Origin: DATBLE01 sp963841405
Lineage (GTDB): Bacteria; Actinomycetota; Thermoleophilia; Gaiellales; Gaiellaceae
Assembly (NCBI GenBank): GCA_963841405.1
Contig: CAWJCM010000007.1
Location: 372,001 to 436,000, forward strand
Reading direction: 5' to 3'
Length of the DNA stretch: 64,000 bases
The position numbers were made by a program, and so were the translations under genes. How positions within the stretch are numbered: the first letter of the stretch is position 1; the number at the start of each line of letters is the position of its first letter. The notes beneath the pieces were generated by a model. The model was not told the origin of the DNA. It did no database searches and saw only the letters and a list, made by a program, of their open reading frames with translations. Positions 55,359-63,979 of this stretch are shown here, piece after piece.

Positions 55359-56701
55359 TACGCATCCCTCCTGAACCGGCGGATGTTGAGCAGGAGCACG
55401 GGGATGACGAGGATGAACAGGAAGACCGCGATCGCCGAGCCCAGCCCGAAGTCGCTCTCCGTGAACGCGGTGCGCCACATCGCCAGCGCGATCACGTTCG
55501 CCTCCGCCTGCGACGACTCGGGCGCGACCGAAAGCACGATGTCGAAGACCTTCAGGACGTTGATCACCATCGTGATGAAGACGACGGTGAGGACCGGGGC
55601 CAGCAGCGGAACGGTCACGCGGCGGAAGACCTGCCACTCGCTGGCGCCGTCCGTACGGGCCGCCTCGAGCGTGTCGCGTGGGATGGCGGCCAGGCCGGCC
55701 GCGATCACCACCATCGCGAAGCCCGCCCAGACCCAGACGTAGGCGATGATGATCGAGGGCGTGATCAGCTTCGAGCCGAGCCAGGAAACCCCGCCGAACG
55801 GTTTCCTGAATGTGGAGGCGTCGATCCCCGCCCGGTAGGTACCCGGCTCCAGGTCGGTTAAGGAGAAGCTGCCGTTGTCCTCCGTCGTCGCCGAGGCGAC
55901 CTTCTTGCCGGAGTCGTCGCGGAGGAAGACCTTGACGTTCGGCAGCCCGAGCTCGCCGGTCTCGACCTTGCCCGGGACACCGCCGCCCGGCTTGAAGTCG
56001 CGCCAGACGACGCCCGTAATCGCCCCCGAGGCCGGCTTCGGGGCGACCGCCTGCCGCGCGCCCGAGGGCACCTGCTCCGGCGGGATGCCGGTCAGCCCGA
56101 GCAAAGCGACGCTCTTACCCGGCTGGAGCGGCGTCTTCAGGACGATCCCCTGCGAGGGGCTGCCTGTCTCACTCGGCGTAGAGGTGAGCGCGTCGGACAA
56201 GGGCCCCGGCGGGCTGAAGGCATCGTGAACGCTGCCGACCACCGCGTTCACGGCGCCGATCCCCGGCTCCTGGCGGTCCATGATCCGCCAGATCACACCG
56301 GCGGCGAAGAGCGAGATCGCCATCGGCATGAACACCGCGGTCTTGAACGCCAGCGACCAGCTGACCTTCTCGATCATCACCGCGAAGACGAGCCCGATCG
56401 CGGTGATCGTCGCCGGCACGACCGCCACCCAGATCGCGTTGTTCTTGATCGCGGTCGTGACCGCCGGCGTCGTGAACAGCGCCTTGTAGTTGTCGATCCC
56501 GACGAAGTCGCCGTCCGACTTGCCGTAGAAGCTGCGGAAGATCGTGTAGACCGCCGGGTAGACGATCCACACCCCGAGCAGGATGAAGGCAGGGGCGAGG
56601 AAGGCTGCCGTGACGGCGTACCGGCGGAGCCCGAACCAGGCGTCCGGCGGAGCCCCCTGCTCGTCGGCAGAGGGCTCCGCCCGGATGGTCGCCTCGGTCA
56701 C
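55358..56701 (-). CDS. carbohydrate ABC permease, MalF-like, with inserted extracellular beta-sandwich domain
   Basis: A 447-residue permease, about 150 longer than usual. Helices 1-3 (residues 30-140) are normal. Residues 155-307 then form an insert: a Pro/Ser/Thr-rich linker, and from about 226 a prealbumin-like/SdrD-B-like domain, GAITGVVWRDFKPGGGVPG, LGLPNVKVFLRDDSGKKVASATTEDNGSFSLTDLEPGTYRAGI. Helices resume at about 310, with the EAA loop AIPRDTLEAARTDGASEWQVFRRVTVPLL. The insert is in an extracytoplasmic loop and may contact binding protein or cell wall. It follows the binding-protein gene by 4 bases. Confidence 0.9.
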   Translation of the reverse strand: MTEATIRAEPSADEQGAPPDAWFGLRRYAVTAAFLAPAFILLGVWIVYPAVYTIFRSFYGKSDGDFVGIDNYKALFTTPAVTTAIKNNAIWVAVVPATITAIGLVFAVMIEKVSWSLAFKTAVFMPMAISLFAAGVIWRIMDRQEPGIGAVNAVVGSVHDAFSPPGPLSDALTSTPSETGSPSQGIVLKTPLQPGKSVALLGLTGIPPEQVPSGARQAVAPKPASGAITGVVWRDFKPGGGVPGKVETGELGLPNVKVFLRDDSGKKVASATTEDNGSFSLTDLEPGTYRAGIDASTFRKPFGGVSWLGSKLITPSIIIAYVWVWAGFAMVVIAAGLAAIPRDTLEAARTDGASEWQVFRRVTVPLLAPVLTVVFITMVINVLKVFDIVLSVAPESSQAEANVIALAMWRTAFTESDFGLGSAIAVFLFILVIPVLLLNIRRFRRDA

Positions 56702-56705
56702 CGTG

Positions 56706-57995
56706 CTACTTGAACGCCTTCGCCGCGGACGACTCGAGCGCCGACGCAGTTCCGTTGATGTTCTTCGGACTCTTGAGGAAGTCCTGGAGGATCTTCCACT
56801 CGCCTTGCCCCGTCGTCGCCCCGAAGGCTGCAGGCTCGAGGTCGGACAGGTCGAACCGCGAGACCTTGGCTGCGACCAGCGCCGCCGCCGAGCGGCGCGT
56901 GAGCGCGTCGCTGTAGGCGCTGAGCGGGACCTTCTTGTTCGGTGAGGTGAACCCGCCGCGCTTCGCCCAGATGGTGGACGCCTCGGGTGTCGCGAGGTAG
57001 GTGATGAACGCTCGTGCTGCCGGGCTGTCCTTGAACATCACGACCGTGTCGCCGCCCGTCACGACCGACGGCGGCGACCCGTTGATCGAGGGGAACGGGA
57101 ACATGTTGTAGTCGACGAACGGCTTCAGGCCCTTGGTCGTGGCGACACCGGGGACGAAATCGCCCTCGATCACCATCGCCGCCTTCGGGGACTTCGTGAG
57201 GACCTGGTCGACCGACTGCGGAAAGCCCGTCTGCAGCGCACCGGCCGAGCCGCCCGGGATGTTCGACGTGTCGCCAAGGATCTGGCCCATCAGCGTCAAC
57301 GCCTTCTTCACGGACGGATCCGTCCACTTGATCTTGTGGTCGGTGAGCTGATCGTACTTCGCCGGGCCGGCCGTGCGGAGGTAGATGTTCTCGAACAGGT
57401 CGGTGAGCGTCCAGCCCTCTGCGCCCCCGATCGCGTACGCCGGGAGACCCGAGCCGCGGATCGTCTTCGCAGCCGCGATCAGCTGCGGCCACGTCTTCGG
57501 CGGGTTCACGCCGGCGTTCTTGAACGCCTTGACGTTGTACCAGACGGTCGATTTGTTGGCCGCCTTGAAGAACAGGCCGTAGAGCTTGCCCTTCACCGAC
57601 CCGAGCGCGATCCCGTTCGGGCCGTAGTTGGCCCGGATCACGCCCTGCGCGAAGGTCAGCGGCTTCAGCTGTCCCTTCTGGGCGAACTCGCGTACCAGCG
57701 ATGGCTGGCCGACGGCGGCGACGTCCGGCGGCTTGCCGCCCGCAAGCCTCGTCTGCAGGACGGTCGGCGTGTTGTTTCCCGCCGAGGTGTAGTTGACCGT
57801 GACGCCCGGGAACTTCTTGTGGAAGCCGGCGATCACGGCCTGGATGGACTGCTGCTCGGTCGCGGTCCAGATCCCGATCATCGAGACTTTGCCGGAGACA
57901 GCCTGGTGCCCTGCCCCGGCGCCGCCGACGCTGAAGGCGGCGACGAGCGCTGCCACGAGCGCGGCGAGCGCGAACGCTGACACGCGGTACCTCAT
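56706..57995 (-). CDS. extracellular carbohydrate-binding protein of ABC transporter
   Basis: A 429-residue family 1 solute-binding protein. Signal peptide MRYRVSAFALAALVAALVAAFSVGGAGA, then VSMIGIWTATEQQSIQAVIAGFHKKFPGVTVNYTSAG, PPDVAAVGQPSLVREFAQKGQLKPL, STVWYNVKAFKNAGVNPPKTWPQL and a late EGDFVPGV. No lipobox Cys, so it is probably released or anchored otherwise. AAAGGAG precedes the ATG, which overlaps the ATPase stop (ATGA). Confidence 0.9.
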   Translation of the reverse strand: MRYRVSAFALAALVAALVAAFSVGGAGAGHQAVSGKVSMIGIWTATEQQSIQAVIAGFHKKFPGVTVNYTSAGNNTPTVLQTRLAGGKPPDVAAVGQPSLVREFAQKGQLKPLTFAQGVIRANYGPNGIALGSVKGKLYGLFFKAANKSTVWYNVKAFKNAGVNPPKTWPQLIAAAKTIRGSGLPAYAIGGAEGWTLTDLFENIYLRTAGPAKYDQLTDHKIKWTDPSVKKALTLMGQILGDTSNIPGGSAGALQTGFPQSVDQVLTKSPKAAMVIEGDFVPGVATTKGLKPFVDYNMFPFPSINGSPPSVVTGGDTVVMFKDSPAARAFITYLATPEASTIWAKRGGFTSPNKKVPLSAYSDALTRRSAAALVAAKVSRFDLSDLEPAAFGATTGQGEWKILQDFLKSPKNINGTASALESSAAKAFK

Positions 57996-59224
57996 GCCGT
58001 AGCTCCTTTCTCCTTGGTTTGTCCTTCGTAGATGCCGAGCCCGCTGTGCGGGTCGAAGAAGTGCAGCGAGCGGGTGTCGACCACGACCTCGGCCGTCTCC
58101 CCCTCGCGGACGCCCGACCGGGCGCCGAAGCGGCCGATCATCGTCGTGTGGACCGTCTCCTTGGTGGCCTGCTGGACGGCGACGGCGTCCGTGTCCTCGG
58201 CGAGCTCGCGAACGTCCTCGGTCATCGCCGCGGTCGCGTCGATGGCGAAGTGCACCATGATCTCGGAGCCGAGCGCTTCACGCAGCGAGACGGCGCCGCG
58301 CAGCCGCCGGTCGGCGGGCGCGTCCGGCTCCAGTGCCGCGTCCTCGAGATCCTCGGGGCGGATACCGACGATCACGTCGCGTCCGGCGTACTCCGCCAGG
58401 GCCGGATGCGCCGCGACGGTCTCCTCGTCGAGCGCGAGCGTGGACGATCCGGCCGAGACCGCGTAGCTGCCGTTTCGCCGTTCGAGCGTCGCCTCGAGCA
58501 TGTTCATCGCGGGCGAGCCGATGAACCCGCCGACGAACAGGTTGACCGGCCGGTCGTAGAGGGTCTGCGGGTCGTCCACCTGCTGGAGCTCGCCCTTGCG
58601 CATCACGGCAACGCGGTCGCCCATCGTCATCGCCTCGATCTGGTCGTGCGTCACGTAGATCGTGGTCACGCCGAGGTCGCGCTGGATGCCTGCGATCTCG
58701 GCGCGCATCTGGACTCGGAGCTTGGCGTCGAGGTTCGAGAGCGGCTCGTCCATCAGGAAGGCCTGCGGCTCCCGGACGATCGCGCGACCCATCGCGACGC
58801 GCTGACGCTGCCCACCGGAGAGGGCGCGCGGCTTGCGCTTCAGGAACGGCTCGAGGTCGAGGATCCGCGCGGCGTTCTGGACGCGGCGCTCGATCTCGTC
58901 CTTGGGCACCTTCTTGACGCGCAGCCCGAAGGCGATGTTCTCGTAGACCGAGAGGTGCGGGTACAAGGCGTAGCTCTGGAAGACCATGGCGATGTCGCGG
59001 TCGCGCGAGGGGACGTGGTTGACCACCCGCTCGCCGATCCGGATGACGCCTTCGCTGATCGCCTCGAGGCCGGCCAGCATCCGCAGGGCCGTCGTCTTTC
59101 CGCATCCGGAAGGGCCGACGAGCACCATGAACTGCGCGTCGGGAACGTCCAGCCGGAGGTCCGAGACGGCCCGCGTGCCGTCGGGGTAGATCTTGCTTGC
59201 GCGCTCGAACGCGACGCTAGCCAC
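57992..59224 (-). CDS. carbohydrate ABC transporter ATPase, UgpC/MalK-like
   Basis: A 410-residue ATPase: Walker A GPSGCGKTT near residue 37, Q-loop MVFQSYALYPHLSV, signature LSGGQRQRVAMGRAIVREP, Walker B FLMDEPLSNLDAKLR, then a C-terminal TOBE regulatory domain with VIVGIRPEDLED. These ATPases often serve several importers. GTG start. First gene of the operon leading to binding protein, permeases, flavoprotein and beta-helix protein. Confidence 0.93.
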   Translation of the reverse strand: MASVAFERASKIYPDGTRAVSDLRLDVPDAQFMVLVGPSGCGKTTALRMLAGLEAISEGVIRIGERVVNHVPSRDRDIAMVFQSYALYPHLSVYENIAFGLRVKKVPKDEIERRVQNAARILDLEPFLKRKPRALSGGQRQRVAMGRAIVREPQAFLMDEPLSNLDAKLRVQMRAEIAGIQRDLGVTTIYVTHDQIEAMTMGDRVAVMRKGELQQVDDPQTLYDRPVNLFVGGFIGSPAMNMLEATLERRNGSYAVSAGSSTLALDEETVAAHPALAEYAGRDVIVGIRPEDLEDAALEPDAPADRRLRGAVSLREALGSEIMVHFAIDATAAMTEDVRELAEDTDAVAVQQATKETVHTTMIGRFGARSGVREGETAEVVVDTRSLHFFDPHSGLGIYEGQTKEKGATA

Positions 59225-59264
59225 AGATCCGATCGACGCCCAGCCCGTCGAGTCCGGTCATCCA

Positions 59265-59281
59265 GGGGAGATTATCTCCCC
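59265..59281. promoter_or_regulatory. palindrome GGGGAGAT-T-ATCTCCCC upstream of the carbohydrate operon
   Basis: Perfect eight-base arms round one T, 41 bases before the ATPase start codon. Its centre read on the minus strand gives GATAAT, a plausible -10, so a protein bound here would cover the promoter. No LacI-type regulator gene is adjacent. Confidence 0.5.
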
Positions 59282-59304
59282 CGAGCCGCCGCCATGAAGG
59301 GTCG

Positions 59305-60087
59305 TCAGGAATGGGCGCGGATCCAGCCCGTGATCAGCGCCCGCGCCGAGGCCGCATACGGCGCGTCCTCGACGATGCCCCAGCCGTGCCAGCCGCCCGG
59401 ATAGAGGGCGGTACGCTTGTCCTTCGCCGCCGCCTTTCGCAGCAACGCGAGCGCGTCCTTCACCGGCAGGTAACGGTCGTGACGCGTCCCGACGATCAGC
59501 AGCGGCACGTGGAGTCGGGGCGCCGAGAGCAGCGGGTTCGCGTGGTTGCTGGGCAGGTACGTCTCTCCCGACAGGCTGACGACACCGTCCACGCGCAGCT
59601 TCGGCGCGTAGGTCAGCGACAGGGCGCCGCCGTACGACGCACCGAGCAGGAAGACGCGCTTGGCGCCGTCTGCGTGCGCGCGGGCCACCGTGGCAGCCAG
59701 GTCCCGGTCATAGGCACGGTAAGGCACGCGGGGCGGCACTCTCGAGTGACCGAACCCGCGGAGATCGAACGCCAGCACGCGGAACCCGGCCGCGGTCAGG
59801 GCCGGGATGTACGGCAGCCAGCCGCAGAGGCTCGCGGGCGACTCGTGCACGAGCACAACGGCGGTCGAGCCGGCACCCGCGTCGAGGGCGTAGAGGTCGA
59901 CGCCGTCGGCAGTGCGGACGTAGGTGGGCTGCGCGACAATCCCGGGGGCGTCGCCACAGGTGGAGGAGAGCGGCGGTGCGCTTTCGGCGCCTGCGGCCGA
60001 CACGCCGGCGGCCAGCGCAGCAGCGGTGAGCCCGACGACGGAGCCGCCGACGAGCCTTCGCCTGTATTCCCCCCAACGATGTGACAC
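59305..60087 (-). CDS. alpha/beta hydrolase, exported
   Basis: A 260-residue hydrolase with an N-terminal signal or anchor (LVGGSVVGLTAAALAAGVSAAGAESA). The nucleophile elbow is LLGASYGGALSL (Ser), the acid is likely in GTRHDRYLP and the base in PGGWHGWGIVED; VVLVHESPASLCGWLPYIPALTAAGF holds the oxyanion region. A GTG at 60087 is chosen; the alternative ATG at 60165 would run into the tRNA gene. Two early cysteines (SSTCGDAPG, ASLCGW) could pair outside the cell. Ester-type substrate, not identifiable. Confidence 0.82.
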   Translation of the reverse strand: MSHRWGEYRRRLVGGSVVGLTAAALAAGVSAAGAESAPPLSSTCGDAPGIVAQPTYVRTADGVDLYALDAGAGSTAVVLVHESPASLCGWLPYIPALTAAGFRVLAFDLRGFGHSRVPPRVPYRAYDRDLAATVARAHADGAKRVFLLGASYGGALSLTYAPKLRVDGVVSLSGETYLPSNHANPLLSAPRLHVPLLIVGTRHDRYLPVKDALALLRKAAAKDKRTALYPGGWHGWGIVEDAPYAASARALITGWIRAHS

Positions 60088-60153
60088 GAGGATCTGTGGA
60101 GCTGAGACGACACCGCGAGACGAGAGTTGGAGTGTCTCCGCACTTCCCGAGAG

Positions 60154-60226
60154 TGCGCCCGGCACGATTCGAACGTGCGACCTCTGCCTCCGCAGGGCAG
60201 CGCTCTATCCCCTGAGCTACGGGCGC
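60154..60226 (-). tRNA. tRNA-Arg, anticodon GCG
   Basis: A full cloverleaf folds on the minus strand: acceptor GCGCCCG/CGGGCGC, D stem GCTC/GAGC, anticodon stem CTGCC/GGCAG with loop CTGCGGA, five-base variable loop and T arm GCACG-TTCGAAT-CGTGC; discriminator A, no encoded CCA. The loop puts GCG at positions 34-36, reading CGC/CGU arginine codons. Bacteria normally use ACG here with A34 deaminated to inosine, so G34 is unusual. Confidence 0.93.
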
Positions 60227-60235
60227 TCGCGCCGG

Positions 60236-60982
60236 TCAGTGTAGCCGGGCGGGTGCGCCCGCGACGCTGAGCATCGCGTCCTCGGGGACCTCCACGCGCA
60301 GGTACCCGAGCGCCAGCCCCGGCACCGCGCTCGTCACCCGGCCGACCGCCTTTCCCGCGACGACGATCTCGTCGCCGGGCTCTGCCACCTCGACCTCGAG
60401 CACCCGGAGACGCCGGTTCACGTGCCCCCGGTGACGGAGGCGCGCGATCGGCTCCTGGCCCGGATAGCAGCCCTTCGTGAACGAGATGTGGCTCTCGTCG
60501 AGCCCCGCCTCGGCGGGAAGCATGGAGCCGTCCAGCTCCTTGCCCCAGGCGGGCACGCCCGCCGCGATCCGGGCGCGTTCCAGCTCCTCGGCCTTAACAG
60601 TGCCTGGCACCGCAAAGTCCAGGACTTCGACCGTGCCCGGGATCTCGCCCGGCAGCCCCTCGGCGTCGCCGAAGACGACCGTCGAGACGTGCTCCTCGAG
60701 CTCGATCTCGCACTCCGCGGCGAACCGGGTTCGGAGCAGCGTCGCCCGCACGACCTCGCCGAGCTCGGGCTCGGTCAGCAACAGGAAGTCCTCCGGCCCG
60801 CGCCGCCACAGCCGCAGCGGCGCGAGCAGCCGCCCCTTCGGCGTGAGCAGCAGCGCGGGGACGACTTCGCCCGCGGTGACGTCGTTCGAGAGCATGCGCT
60901 GGAGGTAGTCCTCCGCGCCCGGGCCGGCGACCCGGACGTACGAACGGGGCCGAACTGCGGCCCGAACCGAAATGCTTTGCAC
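60236..60982 (-). CDS. ygfZ: YgfZ/GcvT-like folate-binding Fe-S maturation protein
   Basis: A 248-residue protein of the YgfZ group, which helps maintain certain Fe-S enzymes with tetrahydrofolate. The defining motif KGCYPGQEPIARLRHRG is present near residues 166-182 and the N-terminal RSYVRVAGPGAEDYLQRMLSNDV fits the GcvT fold. The Ala-rich patch near VPGTVKAEELERARIA contains the mini-palindrome at 60600-60610. GTG start, 7 bases after a TAGACT -10, apparently leaderless. Confidence 0.88.
   Translation of the reverse strand: MQSISVRAAVRPRSYVRVAGPGAEDYLQRMLSNDVTAGEVVPALLLTPKGRLLAPLRLWRRGPEDFLLLTEPELGEVVRATLLRTRFAAECEIELEEHVSTVVFGDAEGLPGEIPGTVEVLDFAVPGTVKAEELERARIAAGVPAWGKELDGSMLPAEAGLDESHISFTKGCYPGQEPIARLRHRGHVNRRLRVLEVEVAEPGDEIVVAGKAVGRVTSAVPGLALGYLRVEVPEDAMLSVAGAPARLH
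60600..60610. repeat. mini-palindrome GTGCC-T-GGCAC inside ygfZ
   Basis: Five-base arms round a T, flanked by TTAACA on the left. On the coding strand it reads GGTGCCAGGCACTGTTAA and encodes VPGTVK between two conserved parts of the protein. The AT-rich TTAACA tail stands out from the local sequence and suggests an inserted element. Confidence 0.6.
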
Positions 60983-60988
60983 GGTCGT

Positions 60989-60995
60989 TAGTCTA
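60989..60995. promoter_or_regulatory. overlapping divergent -10 elements of ygfZ and the sulfite-oxidase-like gene
   Basis: TAGTCTA carries TAGTCT for the plus strand (60989-60994) and TAGACT for the minus strand (60995-60990), offset by one base. Each ends seven bases before a GTG start (61002 and 60982), so both messages would be leaderless. Confidence 0.55.
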
Positions 60996-61001
60996 GGCAG
61001 T

Positions 61002-61613
61002 GTGCCCCTGTTCAGATCGAAGGCCGAGGCCAAGGTCGCCGAGGCCGGCTACGACCCCGCGCGCCTACCGCCGGGCCAGTACCTGACCGAGAAATGGCCG
61101 GTGCTCCATGCCGGTTCGGTGCCGTCAGTCGACCGCGCCACATGGAGCCTGACCGTGTCTGGCGAGGTCGAGAATCCGCTGACGCTGACGTGGGAGCAGC
61201 TGCTCGAGCTGCCGAGCCGCGAGGTCGTCGTCGACATCCACTGCGTCACCCGCTGGAGCCGCTTCGATACGACCTTCAGAGGCGTCCACTGGAGCGAGCT
61301 CGCCAGGCTGGCCGGGCCGAGGCCGAGCGGACGCTTCGTCGTCGCGCGCGCCGAGCAGGGCTTCACGGCCAACCTTCCGCTCGAGGCGATCGAGGACGAG
61401 AATGCGCTGATCACGTACGAGGCCGATGGCGAGCCGCTCACGCCGGACCACGGCGGACCCGTCCGCCTGATGGTGCCGTCACGCTACTTCTGGAAGAGCG
61501 CGAAGTGGCTGACGGGGCTCGAGCTCCTCGACCACGACGAGCAGGGGTTCTGGGAGCGCTACGGCTACCACAACGACGCCGATTACTGGAAGGAACAGCG
61601 CTACTCGTTCTGA
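61002..61613 (+). CDS. sulfite oxidase-fold molybdopterin enzyme
   Basis: A 203-residue cytoplasmic oxidoreductase of the COG2041 group. The molybdenum-binding Cys is in VVDIHCVTRWSRFDTTFRGVHW; LPLEAIEDENALITYEADGEPLTPDHGGPVRLMVPSRYFWKSAKWLTGLEL is the family's cofactor-contact region. No signal peptide or Tat motif, unlike MsrP. Ends YGYHNDADYWKEQRYSF. GTG start leaderless. Substrate unknown. Confidence 0.88.
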   Translation: MPLFRSKAEAKVAEAGYDPARLPPGQYLTEKWPVLHAGSVPSVDRATWSLTVSGEVENPLTLTWEQLLELPSREVVVDIHCVTRWSRFDTTFRGVHWSELARLAGPRPSGRFVVARAEQGFTANLPLEAIEDENALITYEADGEPLTPDHGGPVRLMVPSRYFWKSAKWLTGLELLDHDEQGFWERYGYHNDADYWKEQRYSF

Positions 61614-61787
61614 CCGGGTGCCGCCGCGAGTTCCGCCGTGACTCGCCGGGCGCGGAGCGGACCCACCGGCGTCGGTATGAACCGGCCGGGGCGCCACGAA
61701 CACCCGGCACCCAGCGGCGGATCCTCGCGCACTAAGGTCCGCGCCGTCCGGAGCCGATAGAGAAACCGTTCCACTCCCTCACCTCCA

Positions 61788-61821
61788 AAGCGAAAGGGCC
61801 GCACGCGCGGCCCTTTCGCTT
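61788..61821. terminator. bidirectional terminator between the sulfite-oxidase-like gene and groEL
   Basis: AAGCGAAAGGGCCGC (61788-61802) and GCGGCCCTTTCGCTT (61807-61821) pair perfectly over 15 bases round ACGC. The stem's A/T-rich base gives short A and T runs on both sides, suiting termination from either direction. The rest of 61614-61889 holds no gene. Confidence 0.85.
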
Positions 61822-61889
61822 ACCAACCTCCGCCGGCCCGATTCCTCAGAGCCGACGATCCCGCTCGCAAGGAGCGGGCACGCGGGTCC

Positions 61890-63521
<1,632 letters not shown>

Positions 63522-63546
63522 TGCACTCTTCCTCCGTTGCTTTCGG

Positions 63547-63888
63547 TTACGCCTTGGCGCCAGCGAGGGCTTTCTTGCCCTTCGCCTTGGCACCCGTGGA
63601 CACGACCTTCGCGAGCACGTCCGTCTCGCGCAGGATGAGAAGCTCGTCGGTACCGACCTTGACCTCGGTGCCGCCGTACTTCGAGAAGATCACCTCGTCG
63701 CCCTCGGCGACGTCGAGCGGGATCGGCTCGCCGGTCTGCTCCGAGCGGTTGCCCGGGCCGACTGCGAGCACGCGACCGCGCTGCGGCTTCTCCTTGGCCG
63801 TGTCCGGCAGGACGATCCCGCTGAACGTCGTCTCCTCCTCCTCGAGGACCTCGACGATCAGCCGATCGCCAAGCGGCTGCAGATTCAT
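63547..63888 (-). CDS. groS: co-chaperonin GroES
   Basis: A 113-residue lid protein for GroEL. MNLQPLGDRLIVEVLEEEETTFSGIVLPDTAKEKPQRG covers the N-terminus and mobile loop; YGGTEVKVGTDELLILRETDVLAKV closes the fold. About 15 residues longer than usual owing to a basic Ala/Lys/Gly tail (STGAKAKGKKALAGAKA). GGAGG lies seven bases before the ATG. Confidence 0.97.
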   Translation of the reverse strand: MNLQPLGDRLIVEVLEEEETTFSGIVLPDTAKEKPQRGRVLAVGPGNRSEQTGEPIPLDVAEGDEVIFSKYGGTEVKVGTDELLILRETDVLAKVVSTGAKAKGKKALAGAKA

Positions 63889-63919
63889 TCCACGACCTCC
63901 GTTTGAGTGATTCCGGTTG

Positions 63920-63945
63920 GTAGCACTCTCTCGGCGAGAGTGCCA
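63920..63945. promoter_or_regulatory. CIRCE operator (HrcA site)
   Basis: TAGCACTC (63921-63928), nine bases, then GAGTGCCA (63938-63945) matches the CIRCE consensus TTAGCACTC-N9-GAGTGCTAA at most positions; the outermost A/T pairs are lost on one side. It lies between promoter and groES start, so heat shock control by HrcA is expected. Confidence 0.9.
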
Positions 63946-63950
63946 GCGAC

Positions 63951-63979
63951 AGTCTAACGACAGCGGCCGGGTCAGGCAA
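63951..63979 (-). promoter_or_regulatory. groES-groEL promoter
   Basis: On the minus strand TTGCCT (63979-63974) and TAGACT (63956-63951) are spaced exactly 17 bases. Transcription would start within or just before the CIRCE element, as in other HrcA-controlled operons. Confidence 0.7.

Noticed and set aside
60088..60165. Longer N-terminus for the alpha/beta hydrolase
   Set aside because: The upstream ATG would place coding sequence inside the tRNA-Arg gene, and the extra residues are not signal-like; the GTG at 60087 gives a normal exported protein.
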